Assembly: GCA_963695375.1 (NCBI GenBank)
Contig: OY968767.1
Span: forward strand, 1,426,001 to 1,490,000
DNA: 64,000 bases
Source: JACCVL01 sp963695375
GTDB lineage: Bacteria > Actinomycetota > Actinomycetes > Propionibacteriales > Nocardioidaceae
Direction: 5' to 3'
Made by a program: the position numbers and the translations under genes. The notes beneath the pieces are model-generated. The model ran no database searches. It had not been told where the DNA came from and saw only the letters and a program-made list of their open reading frames with translations. Each line of letters starts with the position of its first letter. The first letter of the stretch is position 1. Shown piece by piece: positions 1-7,055 of this stretch.

Positions 1-900
1 GTTGAGCGTCCCGAGCGTGCTCGCCTCGGAGTAGTCGATGAACCACGGACCGCCGGACGAGCCACCGGTCATGTCGCAGGACATCCCCTGGTCCTGCGAT
101 CCGCCATAGGTGTCCTGCTGGACCACGGCGTGGCACCAGGCGATGTCCGTGCCGTCGTACGGCCGCGCCGCGGGGTAACCGAAGGCGTACATCTGCTCGC
201 CTCGGGCCAGGTTGAACCCGATGCCCTGCGCGCCGACCGTGTCGGTGAGGTGCTGACCGCCGAGGGTGTTCATCACCCCGAAGGCCACGTCGTAGTCGAA
301 GTCCCCGGACGACGCCCACTGGCCGGTGGTGACCAGCTGCCGGGCGGTGTAGGTCCCGAACGGGCGCACCCCGTCGTCGTAGCCCGGGACGAAGGCCCAG
401 TTCGTCGCGTAGGCACCGGGACCCTCGTGCACGCAGTGCCCGGCGGTCAGCACCAGATCGCGGTTGGCCGAGGAGGTCGAGCTGCCGGAGCACACGTAGT
501 TGGTGCCGGACAGGGTGAAGAACACCTTGCCGGTCGTCTCGGTCACCTCACCGCCGCCGGTGTAGTAGCCGCCGGTGAAGCCGGCCGCGCCCGGCTGGCC
601 CTTCGCCGTCGGGCCGACCACGGTCGGCGCGCCGCGCTCGACCACACCGGTCGCCGAGTCCTTGGACCGGTCGGCGACCAGCCGCTCCGCCGGAACCGCC
701 GTCCGCATCCGGTGCCGGCTCCAGTAGTCGACGATCCGCCGGTGCTCGGAGGCGGTGGTGGCCGCCTCGTGCACGCGGACGTCGCCGGCCCCGGCCGTGC
801 CGGCGGGTCCGGCGGCGGCGCCACCGGAGGGCAGCCAGGCCAGGACGGCCGCAGTGCCGACGGTCACCGCCAGCAGGCTCGTTGCACGCCTCGTCATCAT
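1..900 (-). CDS. secreted trypsin-like serine protease, C-terminus outside window
   Basis: Reading the complement from 900 down to 1 gives 300 open codons that run off the window edge, so the protein is partial at its C-terminus. An Arg-rich start followed by a hydrophobic stretch to about residue 28 is a Sec signal peptide, so the enzyme is exported. The chymotrypsin-fold triad is visible: LTAGHC (His155), FDYDVAF (Asp about residue 202) and GGSSGGPW (Ser about 283), with paired cysteines around the His and Ser loops. The start ATG at 900 has GAGAGGAA about 5 nt upstream; a second ATG follows at once (897). It is divergent from folD. The substrate cannot be inferred. The Gly-Gly-Ser-Ser-Gly-Gly-Pro form of the active-site loop resembles glutamyl-endopeptidase-like secreted proteases (inference). 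Confidence 0.85.
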   Translation of the reverse strand, partial: MMTRRATSLLAVTVGTAAVLAWLPSGGAAAGPAGTAGAGDVRVHEAATTASEHRRIVDYWSRHRMRTAVPAERLVADRSKDSATGVVERGAPTVVGPTAKGQPGAAGFTGGYYTGGGEVTETTGKVFFTLSGTNYVCSGSSTSSANRDLVLTAGHCVHEGPGAYATNWAFVPGYDDGVRPFGTYTARQLVTTGQWASSGDFDYDVAFGVMNTLGGQHLTDTVGAQGIGFNLARGEQMYAFGYPAARPYDGTDIAWCHAVVQQDTYGGSQDQGMSCDMTGGSSGGPWFIDYSEASTLGTLN

Positions 901-1038
901 CGGTTCCTCTCGGAGGGTCACCGGGCGGCGACCAATCGTCGAAGGAGTACCCCAGGTCAAACCGGGATAAACCCGGCCAGCACGCCGAGTAGGTGCCCGA
1001 TCCGTCGGCGCCCGGGCGGCGTGACAGACTCCGCAGTC

Positions 1039-1893
1039 GTGACTGCGCAGATCCTCGACGGCACGGCGGCCGCGGCCGCCATCAAGGACGACCTCACCAC
1101 CCGGGTGGCGCGGCTGCGCGAGCGCGGAGTCACTCCGGGCCTCGGCACCGTCCTCGTGGGCGACGACCCGGGCAGCCGGTGGTACGTCGCCGGCAAGCAC
1201 CGAGACTGTGCCCAGGTGGGGATCGAGTCGATCAGGGTGGACCTGCCGGCCGACGCCACGCAGGACCAGATCGAGGCCGAGGTGGACCGGCTGAACGCCG
1301 ACCCCTCCTGCACCGGGTACATCGTCCAGCTCCCGCTGCCCCAGGGTCGGGACGAGCACGCCGTCCTCGCCCGGATCGACCCGGAGAAGGACGCCGACGG
1401 GCTGCACCCCACGAACCTCGGCTGGCTGGTGCTCGGCCGGCCGGCGCCGCTGCCGTGCACCCCGCGCGGCATCCTCGAGCTGCTGCGCCGGCACGAGGTG
1501 CCGATCGCCGGTGCCCGGGTGACCGTCGTCGGCCGGGGCATCACCGTCGGGCGCTCGCTCGGGCTGTTGCTCACCAGGCGCTCCGAGAACGCCACGGTGA
1601 CGCTGTGCCACACCGGCACCGTCGACCTCGCCGCGGAGGTGTGCCGCGCGGACATCGTGGTGGCCGCGGCCGGCGTGCCGGGGATCATCACCGCGGCGAT
1701 GGTCAAGCCCGGCGCGGCCGTCCTCGACGTCGGGGTCAGCCGCGGCCCGGACGGCATCCTGGGGGACGTCGCCGACGACGTCCGCGAGGTCGCGGGCTGG
1801 GTGTCCCCCAACCCGGGCGGGGTGGGTCCGATGACCCGGGCGCTGCTGCTGTCCAACGTCGTCGAGGCAGCCGAGCGGCAGGCGGCTGCGTGA
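1039..1893 (+). CDS. folD: bifunctional methylene-THF dehydrogenase / methenyl-THF cyclohydrolase
   Basis: FolD interconverts 5,10-methylene-THF and 10-formyl-THF in the cytosol using NADP. The 284-residue length from GTG 1039 (TAQILDGTAAAAAIKDDL) is the family norm. The THF-site motif QLPLPQG, the Rossmann segment VVGRGITVGRSLGLLL and the C-terminal PGGVGPMTRALLL are all present. An in-frame GTG at 1021 would add six residues; neither start has a strong Shine-Dalgarno. The next gene overlaps by 4 nt (GTGA). The folD-DUF3017-mdh-icd neighbourhood looks like ordinary core chromosome, but its product could also take C1 units released by the betaine island 5 kb downstream (inference). Confidence 0.95.
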   Translation: MTAQILDGTAAAAAIKDDLTTRVARLRERGVTPGLGTVLVGDDPGSRWYVAGKHRDCAQVGIESIRVDLPADATQDQIEAEVDRLNADPSCTGYIVQLPLPQGRDEHAVLARIDPEKDADGLHPTNLGWLVLGRPAPLPCTPRGILELLRRHEVPIAGARVTVVGRGITVGRSLGLLLTRRSENATVTLCHTGTVDLAAEVCRADIVVAAAGVPGIITAAMVKPGAAVLDVGVSRGPDGILGDVADDVREVAGWVSPNPGGVGPMTRALLLSNVVEAAERQAAA

Positions 1894-2180
1894 CCCCAGC
1901 GCCGGAGGGTCTCCGGCCCCTCGGCACCCTCGTGCTGGCGGCTGCGCTGGTCGCCGCGGCGAGCGGCCTGGTCCTGGTGGCGATCGGACCCTGGCGGCTC
2001 GGCGTCGGCGTGCTCGGCGTCGCGCTGGTCGTCAGCGCGATCGCCCGCACCCTGCTGCCGGAGCGGCACTCCGGCCTGCTGCACGTCCGCCGGGCACCGG
2101 CCGACGTGCTGGCGATGGCGCTGCTCGGCGCCGGGATCGTCGCGCTGGCACTGCTGGTGCCGGACCAGCCGCGGATCTGA
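1890..2180 (+). CDS. DUF3017 small integral membrane protein
   Basis: This 96-residue protein starts at GTG 1890, overlapping the folD stop by 4 nt, so it is translationally coupled. Three hydrophobic segments (about residues 12-30, 36-50 and 72-90) separated by short Arg-rich loops predict a small three-pass membrane protein. Position after folD and overall make-up match the actinobacterial DUF3017 family. The function of that family is unknown and nothing here reveals it. It converges on mdh with only 6 bp between the stop codons. Confidence 0.8.
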   Translation: MTPAPEGLRPLGTLVLAAALVAAASGLVLVAIGPWRLGVGVLGVALVVSAIARTLLPERHSGLLHVRRAPADVLAMALLGAGIVALALLVPDQPRI

Positions 2181-2186
2181 GCGGCG

Positions 2187-3176
2187 TCAGCCCAGCAGGC
2201 CGAGGCCGCGCACGGCCTCGCGCTCGTCGGCGAGCTCGGCGGCGCTGGCGTCGATCCGCTCGCGGGAGAAGTCGTCGATGTCCAGGTCGGGCACGATCCG
2301 CCAGCTCCCGTCCGCGGTGGTGACCGGGAAGGACGAGACGAGCCCCTCCGACACGCCGTACGAGCCGTCGCTGGGAACCGCCATCGAGGTCCAGTCGCCG
2401 TCGGCGGTGCCGGTCAGCCAGTCCCGCGCGTGGTCGATCGTGGCGTTCGCCGCCGAGGCCGCCGATGAGGCACCGCGGGCCTCGATGATGGCCGCTCCGC
2501 GCTGCTGGACGGTCGGGATGAACTCGTCGGTCACCCAGGCGTGGTCGTCGACGAGCTCGTAGGCGTTGCGCCCGCCGACCTCGGCGTGGAAGAGGTCGGG
2601 ATACTGCGTCGCCGAGTGGTTGCCCCAGATCGTCAGCTGCCGGATGTCGGCGACCGGGTGCCCGGTCCGGGCGGACAGCTGCGCAAGCGCCCGGTTGTGG
2701 TCGAGCCGGGTGAGCGCGGTGAACCGCTCCGCCGGGATGTCGGGGGCGTTGGTCAGCGTGATCAGAGCGTTGGTGTTCGCCGGGTTGCCGGTGACCGTCA
2801 CCCGCACGTCGTCGGCGGCGTGATCGTTCAAGGCCCGTCCCTGCGCGGTGAAGATCGCGCCGTTCGCCTCGAGCAGGTCGGCTCGCTCCATGCCCTTGCT
2901 GCGCGGGCGGGCGCCGACCAGCAGGGCCACGTTCACGCCGTCGAACACCTGCTCCGGCCGGTGGCCGATCTGCACGCCGGCCAGCGTCGTGAACGCGCAG
3001 TCGTCCAGCTCCATCACGACGCCCTCGAGCGCGCGCAGTGCGGGCTCGATCTCCAACAGCCGCAGCTCCACCGGGGTGTCCGGGCCGAGCAGCCCTCCGC
3101 TCGCGATGCGGAACAGCAGGCTGTAGCCGATCTGCCCGGCGGCTCCGGTGACGGCGACCTTGACCGGTGTGCTCAC
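2187..3176 (-). CDS. mdh: malate dehydrogenase
   Basis: NAD-dependent malate dehydrogenase of the TCA cycle, cytosolic, 329 residues. The N-terminal Rossmann motif VAVTGAAGQIGYSLLFRIAS is followed by the substrate-loop Arg cluster (ARPRSKGMERADLL), the TGNPANTNA loop and the catalytic His region (IWGNHSATQYPD). GTG 3176 is chosen because GAGGAG lies 7 nt upstream and the product then begins STPVKVAV as in relatives; an ATG 15 nt further upstream lacks this support. A -10-like TAGCGT is seen on the minus strand at 3221-3216, giving a leader of about 33 nt. The gene is divergent from icd, another TCA enzyme, across an interval holding a tiny ORF. Confidence 0.95.
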   Translation of the reverse strand: MSTPVKVAVTGAAGQIGYSLLFRIASGGLLGPDTPVELRLLEIEPALRALEGVVMELDDCAFTTLAGVQIGHRPEQVFDGVNVALLVGARPRSKGMERADLLEANGAIFTAQGRALNDHAADDVRVTVTGNPANTNALITLTNAPDIPAERFTALTRLDHNRALAQLSARTGHPVADIRQLTIWGNHSATQYPDLFHAEVGGRNAYELVDDHAWVTDEFIPTVQQRGAAIIEARGASSAASAANATIDHARDWLTGTADGDWTSMAVPSDGSYGVSEGLVSSFPVTTADGSWRIVPDLDIDDFSRERIDASAAELADEREAVRGLGLLG

Positions 3177-3284
3177 GCGTTGGCTCCTCACGACGGCGGG
3201 TGGACGACGCGCCGGACGCTAGCAGCCGCGACGCGGTGCCCCACCCGGCGCTGCGCCCGGGCGGGGAGGCCCTCCGGCTCGCGG

Positions 3285-3371
3285 TCAGGTCCAGGCGTAA
3301 TGGCCGACGAGGACGCCCAGCACGAACCAGGCGAGACCGCCGAGCACGCCGTAGATGACGGCATTGTTCAC
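3285..3371 (-). CDS. candidate 28-residue single-pass membrane protein
   Basis: A 28-codon ORF lies on the minus strand between mdh and icd, reading VNNAVIYGVLGGLAWF then VLGVLVGHYAWT before TGA. Almost the whole peptide is one hydrophobic helix with a glycine-rich face, typical of bacterial micro-membrane proteins. GGAGGGG touches the GTG start, which is closer than ideal. It precedes mdh on the same strand, about 110 nt upstream. I do not recognise a family. Support is composition, the Shine-Dalgarno-like run and the absence of any other explanation for the interval; it could still be a chance ORF. Confidence 0.45.
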   Translation of the reverse strand: MNNAVIYGVLGGLAWFVLGVLVGHYAWT

Positions 3372-3460
3372 CCCTCCAGGGTAGTCCCGGGCGGCGCCGT
3401 CGGGGTCCGTTATCTTGACGTCGAGAATCCACCCCCGTACCGGGCAGGAGTCCCTCCCCC

Positions 3461-4678
3461 ATGGCCAAGATCAAGGTGCAGCACCCGGTCGTCGAGCTCG
3501 ACGGCGACGAGATGACCCGGATCATCTGGCAGTTCATCAAGGACCGGCTGATTCACCCCTACCTCGACGTCGACCTCGAGTACTACGACCTCGGGATCGA
3601 GAACCGCGACGCCACCGACGACCAGGTCACCGTCGACGCGGCGCACGCGATCCGCACCCACGGGGTCGGCGTCAAGTGCGCCACCATCACGCCGGACGAG
3701 GCGCGGGTGGAGGAGTTCGGGCTGAAGAAGATGTGGCTGTCGCCCAACGGCACCATCCGCAACATCCTCGGCGGCGTGATCTTCCGCGAGCCGATCGTCA
3801 TCTCCAACATCCCCCGGCTGGTGCCGGGGTGGACCCAGCCGATCATCGTCGGCCGGCACGCCCACGGCGACCAGTACAAGGCCACCAACTTCAAGGTGCC
3901 CGGTCCGGGGACCGTCACCATCAGCTACACCCCCTCCGACGGCGGCGAGCCGATCGAGCACGAGGTGGTGCAGATGCCCGACGACGGCGGTGTGGTGATG
4001 GGCATGTACAACTTCACCTCGTCCATCGAGGACTTCGCCCGGGCCTCGCTGTCCTATGGGCTGCAGCGCGGGTACCCGGTGTACCTGTCCACGAAGAACA
4101 CCATCCTCAAGGCCTACGACGGCGCCTTCAAGGACATCTTCCAGCGGGTGTTCGACGAGGAGTTCAAGACCGACTTCGACGCCAACGGGCTCACCTACGA
4201 GCACCGGCTGATCGACGACATGGTCGCCGCCGCGTTGAAGTGGGAGGGCGGCTATGTCTGGGCCTGCAAGAACTACGACGGGGACGTGCAGTCCGACACC
4301 GTGGCCCAGGGCTTCGGGTCGCTCGGCCTGATGACGTCGGTGCTGATGACGCCCGACGGCCGGACGGTCGAGGCGGAGGCCGCGCACGGGACGGTCACCC
4401 GGCACTTCCGCCAGCACCAGCAGGGCAAGCCGACCTCGACCAACCCGATCGCGTCGATCTACGCCTGGACCCGCGGGCTCGCGCACCGGGGCAAGCTGGA
4501 CGGGACGCCCGACGTGACCGGATTCGCCGACGCCCTCGAGGACGTCGTGATCAAGACCGTCGAGGACGGGAAGATGACCAAGGACCTGGCCCTGCTGGTG
4601 GGCGAGGACCAGGCGTTCCTGAGCACCGAGGAGTTCCTGGCGGCGCTCGACGAGAACCTCGCGGCCCGGATCGGCTGA
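3461..4678 (+). CDS. icd: NADP-dependent isocitrate dehydrogenase (dimeric, eukaryote-like type)
   Basis: Converts isocitrate to 2-oxoglutarate with NADP, in the TCA cycle. At 405 residues and starting MAKIKVQHPVVELDGDEMTR it matches the homodimeric eukaryote-like subfamily rather than the E. coli type. Visible motifs include the substrate-binding SPNGTIRNILGG, the metal-binding YEHRLIDDMVA and the NADP-site AAHGTVTRHFR. CAGGAG lies 10 nt before ATG 3461, and a -10-like TATCTT lies at 3411-3416, predicting a leader of about 38 nt. It is divergent from mdh. Confidence 0.95.
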   Translation: MAKIKVQHPVVELDGDEMTRIIWQFIKDRLIHPYLDVDLEYYDLGIENRDATDDQVTVDAAHAIRTHGVGVKCATITPDEARVEEFGLKKMWLSPNGTIRNILGGVIFREPIVISNIPRLVPGWTQPIIVGRHAHGDQYKATNFKVPGPGTVTISYTPSDGGEPIEHEVVQMPDDGGVVMGMYNFTSSIEDFARASLSYGLQRGYPVYLSTKNTILKAYDGAFKDIFQRVFDEEFKTDFDANGLTYEHRLIDDMVAAALKWEGGYVWACKNYDGDVQSDTVAQGFGSLGLMTSVLMTPDGRTVEAEAAHGTVTRHFRQHQQGKPTSTNPIASIYAWTRGLAHRGKLDGTPDVTGFADALEDVVIKTVEDGKMTKDLALLVGEDQAFLSTEEFLAALDENLAARIG

Positions 4679-4691
4679 GCCCGGGGACACC

Positions 4692-5219
4692 ATGGTCCAG
4701 TCGGTCGAGCTGCTGCTGGACGACGCGGCGGACGCTGCGCTGCGCCGGCAGTGGGACCGGCTGGCCGCCGCCGGGCTCCCGAACCAGGGCCGCCACCGCG
4801 GCACCTCCAACCGGCCGCACGTCACGGTTGCCGTCCGGGACCGGATCCCGGCCGAGTGCGAGGCTGCCCTCTCCGCCGCGGTCGCGGGTCTGCCCAGGCC
4901 GCTCGGACTGGGCGCGCTGGCCTGTTTCGGTCGCCGACGCTACGTGCTGGTGCGGCTGGTGGTGGTGGACGCTGAGCTGCTCGCCCTGCACGCGCGGGTC
5001 GCGGCGGTGCTGGGCCCCGACGATGATCCGGGCCGCCGGCGCACGCTGGCGCCGGGTCGCTGGACCCCGCACGTCACGCTGGCCAGGCGGCTGACCGCCG
5101 AGCAGGTCGGTGCGGCGGTGGCAGCCCTGGAGGGAAGCGAGGAGACCGACGCCGAGGCGGTCTGCTGTCGGCGGTGGGACGGGACGGCCGGGCGCGAGTG
5201 GCGGTTGCCGGTCGGCTGA
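4692..5219 (+). CDS. 2H phosphoesterase / 2'-5' RNA ligase-like protein
   Basis: A 175-residue protein carrying two HxT/S-type motifs, PHVTVAV (about residue 40) and PHVTLARR (about residue 124), the paired catalytic histidines of the 2H phosphoesterase superfamily. Members act on 2'-5' or cyclic phosphodiesters of RNA or nucleotides; the substrate here is unknown. It lies 13 bp after icd on the same strand and may be read through from it. A second, distinct 2H protein occurs at 34284. The start ATG has GGGGA 5 nt upstream. Confidence 0.75.
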   Translation: MVQSVELLLDDAADAALRRQWDRLAAAGLPNQGRHRGTSNRPHVTVAVRDRIPAECEAALSAAVAGLPRPLGLGALACFGRRRYVLVRLVVVDAELLALHARVAAVLGPDDDPGRRRTLAPGRWTPHVTLARRLTAEQVGAAVAALEGSEETDAEAVCCRRWDGTAGREWRLPVG

Positions 5220-5229
5220 TCGGCCGCGC

Positions 5230-6093
5230 TCACCGGCCGGTGCCGGCCGGTCGGGCGCGGTACACCAGACCGCGCCCAGCCCGGGACAGGGTGAGCGTCT
5301 CGCCGTCGACCCGATGCCGGACCGCGTCCTGCAGGGTGGCGACGATCGCCTCCTCGACCTCGGCTGCCGCTCCCGAGCAGGCGCGCAACGTCTGTGCGAG
5401 TGGTCCGACGAGTAACCGGTGCCCGTCGATCCGCACCGGGGCACTCCCGACGTTGCAGCCCAGCCGCAGCAGCAGTTGCCCGTTGTCCACCCGCAGCGTG
5501 GCGCGCGCCGACCGGGGCACACTCGCCACCGTGCCGGTCGGCCCGCTGCCGGTGACGACGCCGTCGAGCACCCACCGGGTCCCGACCAACGGCGTGACCG
5601 GCGTGACCGCCGCGGCGTCGACCAGGGTGAGGGTTCCGCGGTCGCCGGACAGGGTCAGCCGGTCGCCCTCCAGCCGGTAGGCCGGGTCGGCGGCCAGGAA
5701 GCTGGCGAGCCAGGAGTCCTGCCGCATCCGGGCCGGGTCGCAGCCCATCTCGGTGCCGCCCAGCCGTTCGACCCGCAACCGGCCGTCGACGGTCCCGGCG
5801 CTGCCCGACAGGGTGTTGCACCCGGCCTGCGCGCTGATCGAGTCGGTGCCGAACTCGAGCCTGACCCTGGTCGTGGACAACTGCGATGCGGCCGGTCCGA
5901 CGAGACCCGTGGACACGAAGACGCGGGTCGCCAGGTCGTCGTCGACGGCGGCCGCCGGCCGACCCGAGTCGCCGCTGCCGGGGCCCGCATCGGTGTCGCC
6001 GCAGCCCGCCGTCAGCACGGCCAGCGCCGCCGCCAGCAGGGCACCGACCGGCGCCGTGCGGCGTCGTCGCGGCCGGGATGGGAACAGCCTCAT
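5230..6093 (-). CDS. lipoprotein with two META (HslJ-like) domains
   Basis: A 287-residue predicted lipoprotein. An Arg-rich N-terminus, hydrophobic stretch and lipobox LTAGC (Cys at about residue 31) indicate export and lipid anchoring. Two META-type modules follow: residues about 60-155 with the AGCNTLSG signature and about 165-285 with the related LGCNVGSAP segment. META domains occur in HslJ-like heat-inducible envelope proteins of unknown mechanism. It converges on the 2H phosphoesterase gene, 10 bp between stops. Internal duplication is the only unusual point. Confidence 0.75.
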   Translation of the reverse strand: MRLFPSRPRRRRTAPVGALLAAALAVLTAGCGDTDAGPGSGDSGRPAAAVDDDLATRVFVSTGLVGPAASQLSTTRVRLEFGTDSISAQAGCNTLSGSAGTVDGRLRVERLGGTEMGCDPARMRQDSWLASFLAADPAYRLEGDRLTLSGDRGTLTLVDAAAVTPVTPLVGTRWVLDGVVTGSGPTGTVASVPRSARATLRVDNGQLLLRLGCNVGSAPVRIDGHRLLVGPLAQTLRACSGAAAEVEEAIVATLQDAVRHRVDGETLTLSRAGRGLVYRARPAGTGR

Positions 6094-6157
6094 GACGGTA
6101 CGACGCCCCGACCGGCGTCGCCGTTCCCCGGCGCTTGTGGCGGTTGCCGCCCGGCCG

Positions 6158-6163
6158 TACGCT
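6158..6163 (+). promoter_or_regulatory. -10-like TACGCT upstream of the MTHFR-like gene
   Basis: TACGCT fits the TAnnnT -10 pattern seen repeatedly in this window. A start site near 6170 would give a leader of about 22 nt. The 17-bp palindrome at 6196-6212 is centred 41 bp downstream of its end. A TTGACG at 6175-6180 has no good partner -10. Confidence 0.35.
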
Positions 6164-6191
6164 CGGCCGCAGTCTTGACGCGCTATCAGAG

Positions 6192-7055
6192 ATGAGTTGT
6201 GCGATGCGCAACAGTGTGCGGTCGTCGGGGTTGCAGTCGGCGCTGGCCACCGCCCGCTACGAACTGCTGCCGACGGCCAAGGTGGAGGCGGTGGTCGTCG
6301 AGACGGTGCCGGTGAGCACCACGCTCACCGTGACCGCCTCGCCGAGCAAGGGGCTGGACGCGACGCTGGACTTCGCCGAGCGGCTCAGCGCGCACGGGTA
6401 CCCGGTGGTGCCGCACCTGGCCGCCCGGATGGTGCGGGACCGCTCGCACCTGGGCGACATCGTGGACCGGTTGGTCGCCCACGGGGTGCAGAACGTGTTC
6501 GTGCCGGCCGGGGACGCCGACCCGCCGGCCGGGGACTACCCCGGATCGCTCGAGCTGCTGCGGGACCTCACCGAGCTCGGCCGGCCGTTCCCCCAGGTGG
6601 GCATCACCGGCTATCCGGAGAGCCACCCGGCCATCTCCGACGACCTCGCCATCCAGGCCATGTGGGACAAGCGCGCGCACGCGACGTACGTCGTCGGCAA
6701 CCTGTGCTTCGACCCGGCGCAGCTGCGGACCTGGGTGGCCCGGATGCGCGCACGTGGGGTCACCCTGCCGGTGCTGCTGGGGCTGCCCGGTCCGGTGGAG
6801 CGGGCCAAGCTGCTGACCATGGCGACCCGGATCGGCGTGGGCGAGTCCAGCCGCTTTCTCGCCAAGAACGCCTCGGTCTTCGCCCGGATCGCGGCGCCCG
6901 GCGGCTACAGCCCGGAGCGGCTGCTGCGCAAGCTCGCCGACCTGTTCGACGACCCGGTCGGCGGGCTGGCCGGGCTGCACCTGTTCACGTTCAACCAGGT
7001 GGCCGAGACCGAGCGCTGGCGCCGTCAGCTGCTGGCGTCCGTGCCGCCCCGCTGA
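6192..7055 (+). CDS. methylenetetrahydrofolate reductase-family protein
   Basis: A 287-residue beta/alpha-barrel protein of the MTHFR (MetF) family, which interconverts 5-methyl-THF and 5,10-methylene-THF with a flavin. Recognisable features are the early VEAVVVETVPVSTTLTVTASPSKGLDATLDFA region, split here as ETVPVSTTLTVTASPSKGLD, the loop VFVPAGDADPPAGDY, GITGYPESHP and the C-terminal LHLFTFNQVAETERW. It is divergent from the META lipoprotein and sits beside the corrinoid methyltransferase genes, so oxidation of methyl-THF made from betaine is a plausible role (inference, as for MetF2 in chloromethane users). Starts at 6192 and 6204 are both possible and a palindrome overlaps them. Its 3' end overlaps the convergent RACE gene by 65 bp. 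Confidence 0.75.
   Translation: MSCAMRNSVRSSGLQSALATARYELLPTAKVEAVVVETVPVSTTLTVTASPSKGLDATLDFAERLSAHGYPVVPHLAARMVRDRSHLGDIVDRLVAHGVQNVFVPAGDADPPAGDYPGSLELLRDLTELGRPFPQVGITGYPESHPAISDDLAIQAMWDKRAHATYVVGNLCFDPAQLRTWVARMRARGVTLPVLLGLPGPVERAKLLTMATRIGVGESSRFLAKNASVFARIAAPGGYSPERLLRKLADLFDDPVGGLAGLHLFTFNQVAETERWRRQLLASVPPR
6196..6212. promoter_or_regulatory. GTTGTG-N5-CGCAAC palindrome, candidate IclR operator
   Basis: A 17-bp inverted repeat with one mismatch to the perfect copy at 14412-14428. It overlaps the start codons of the MTHFR-like gene. The same motif precedes betB and the dimethylglycine gene, which suggests shared control. Confidence 0.45.

Noticed and set aside
130..1038. Long plus-strand extension upstream of folD
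   Set aside because: It is antisense to the serine protease, whose frame has a signal peptide and full catalytic motifs; FolD has its normal length from 1039.
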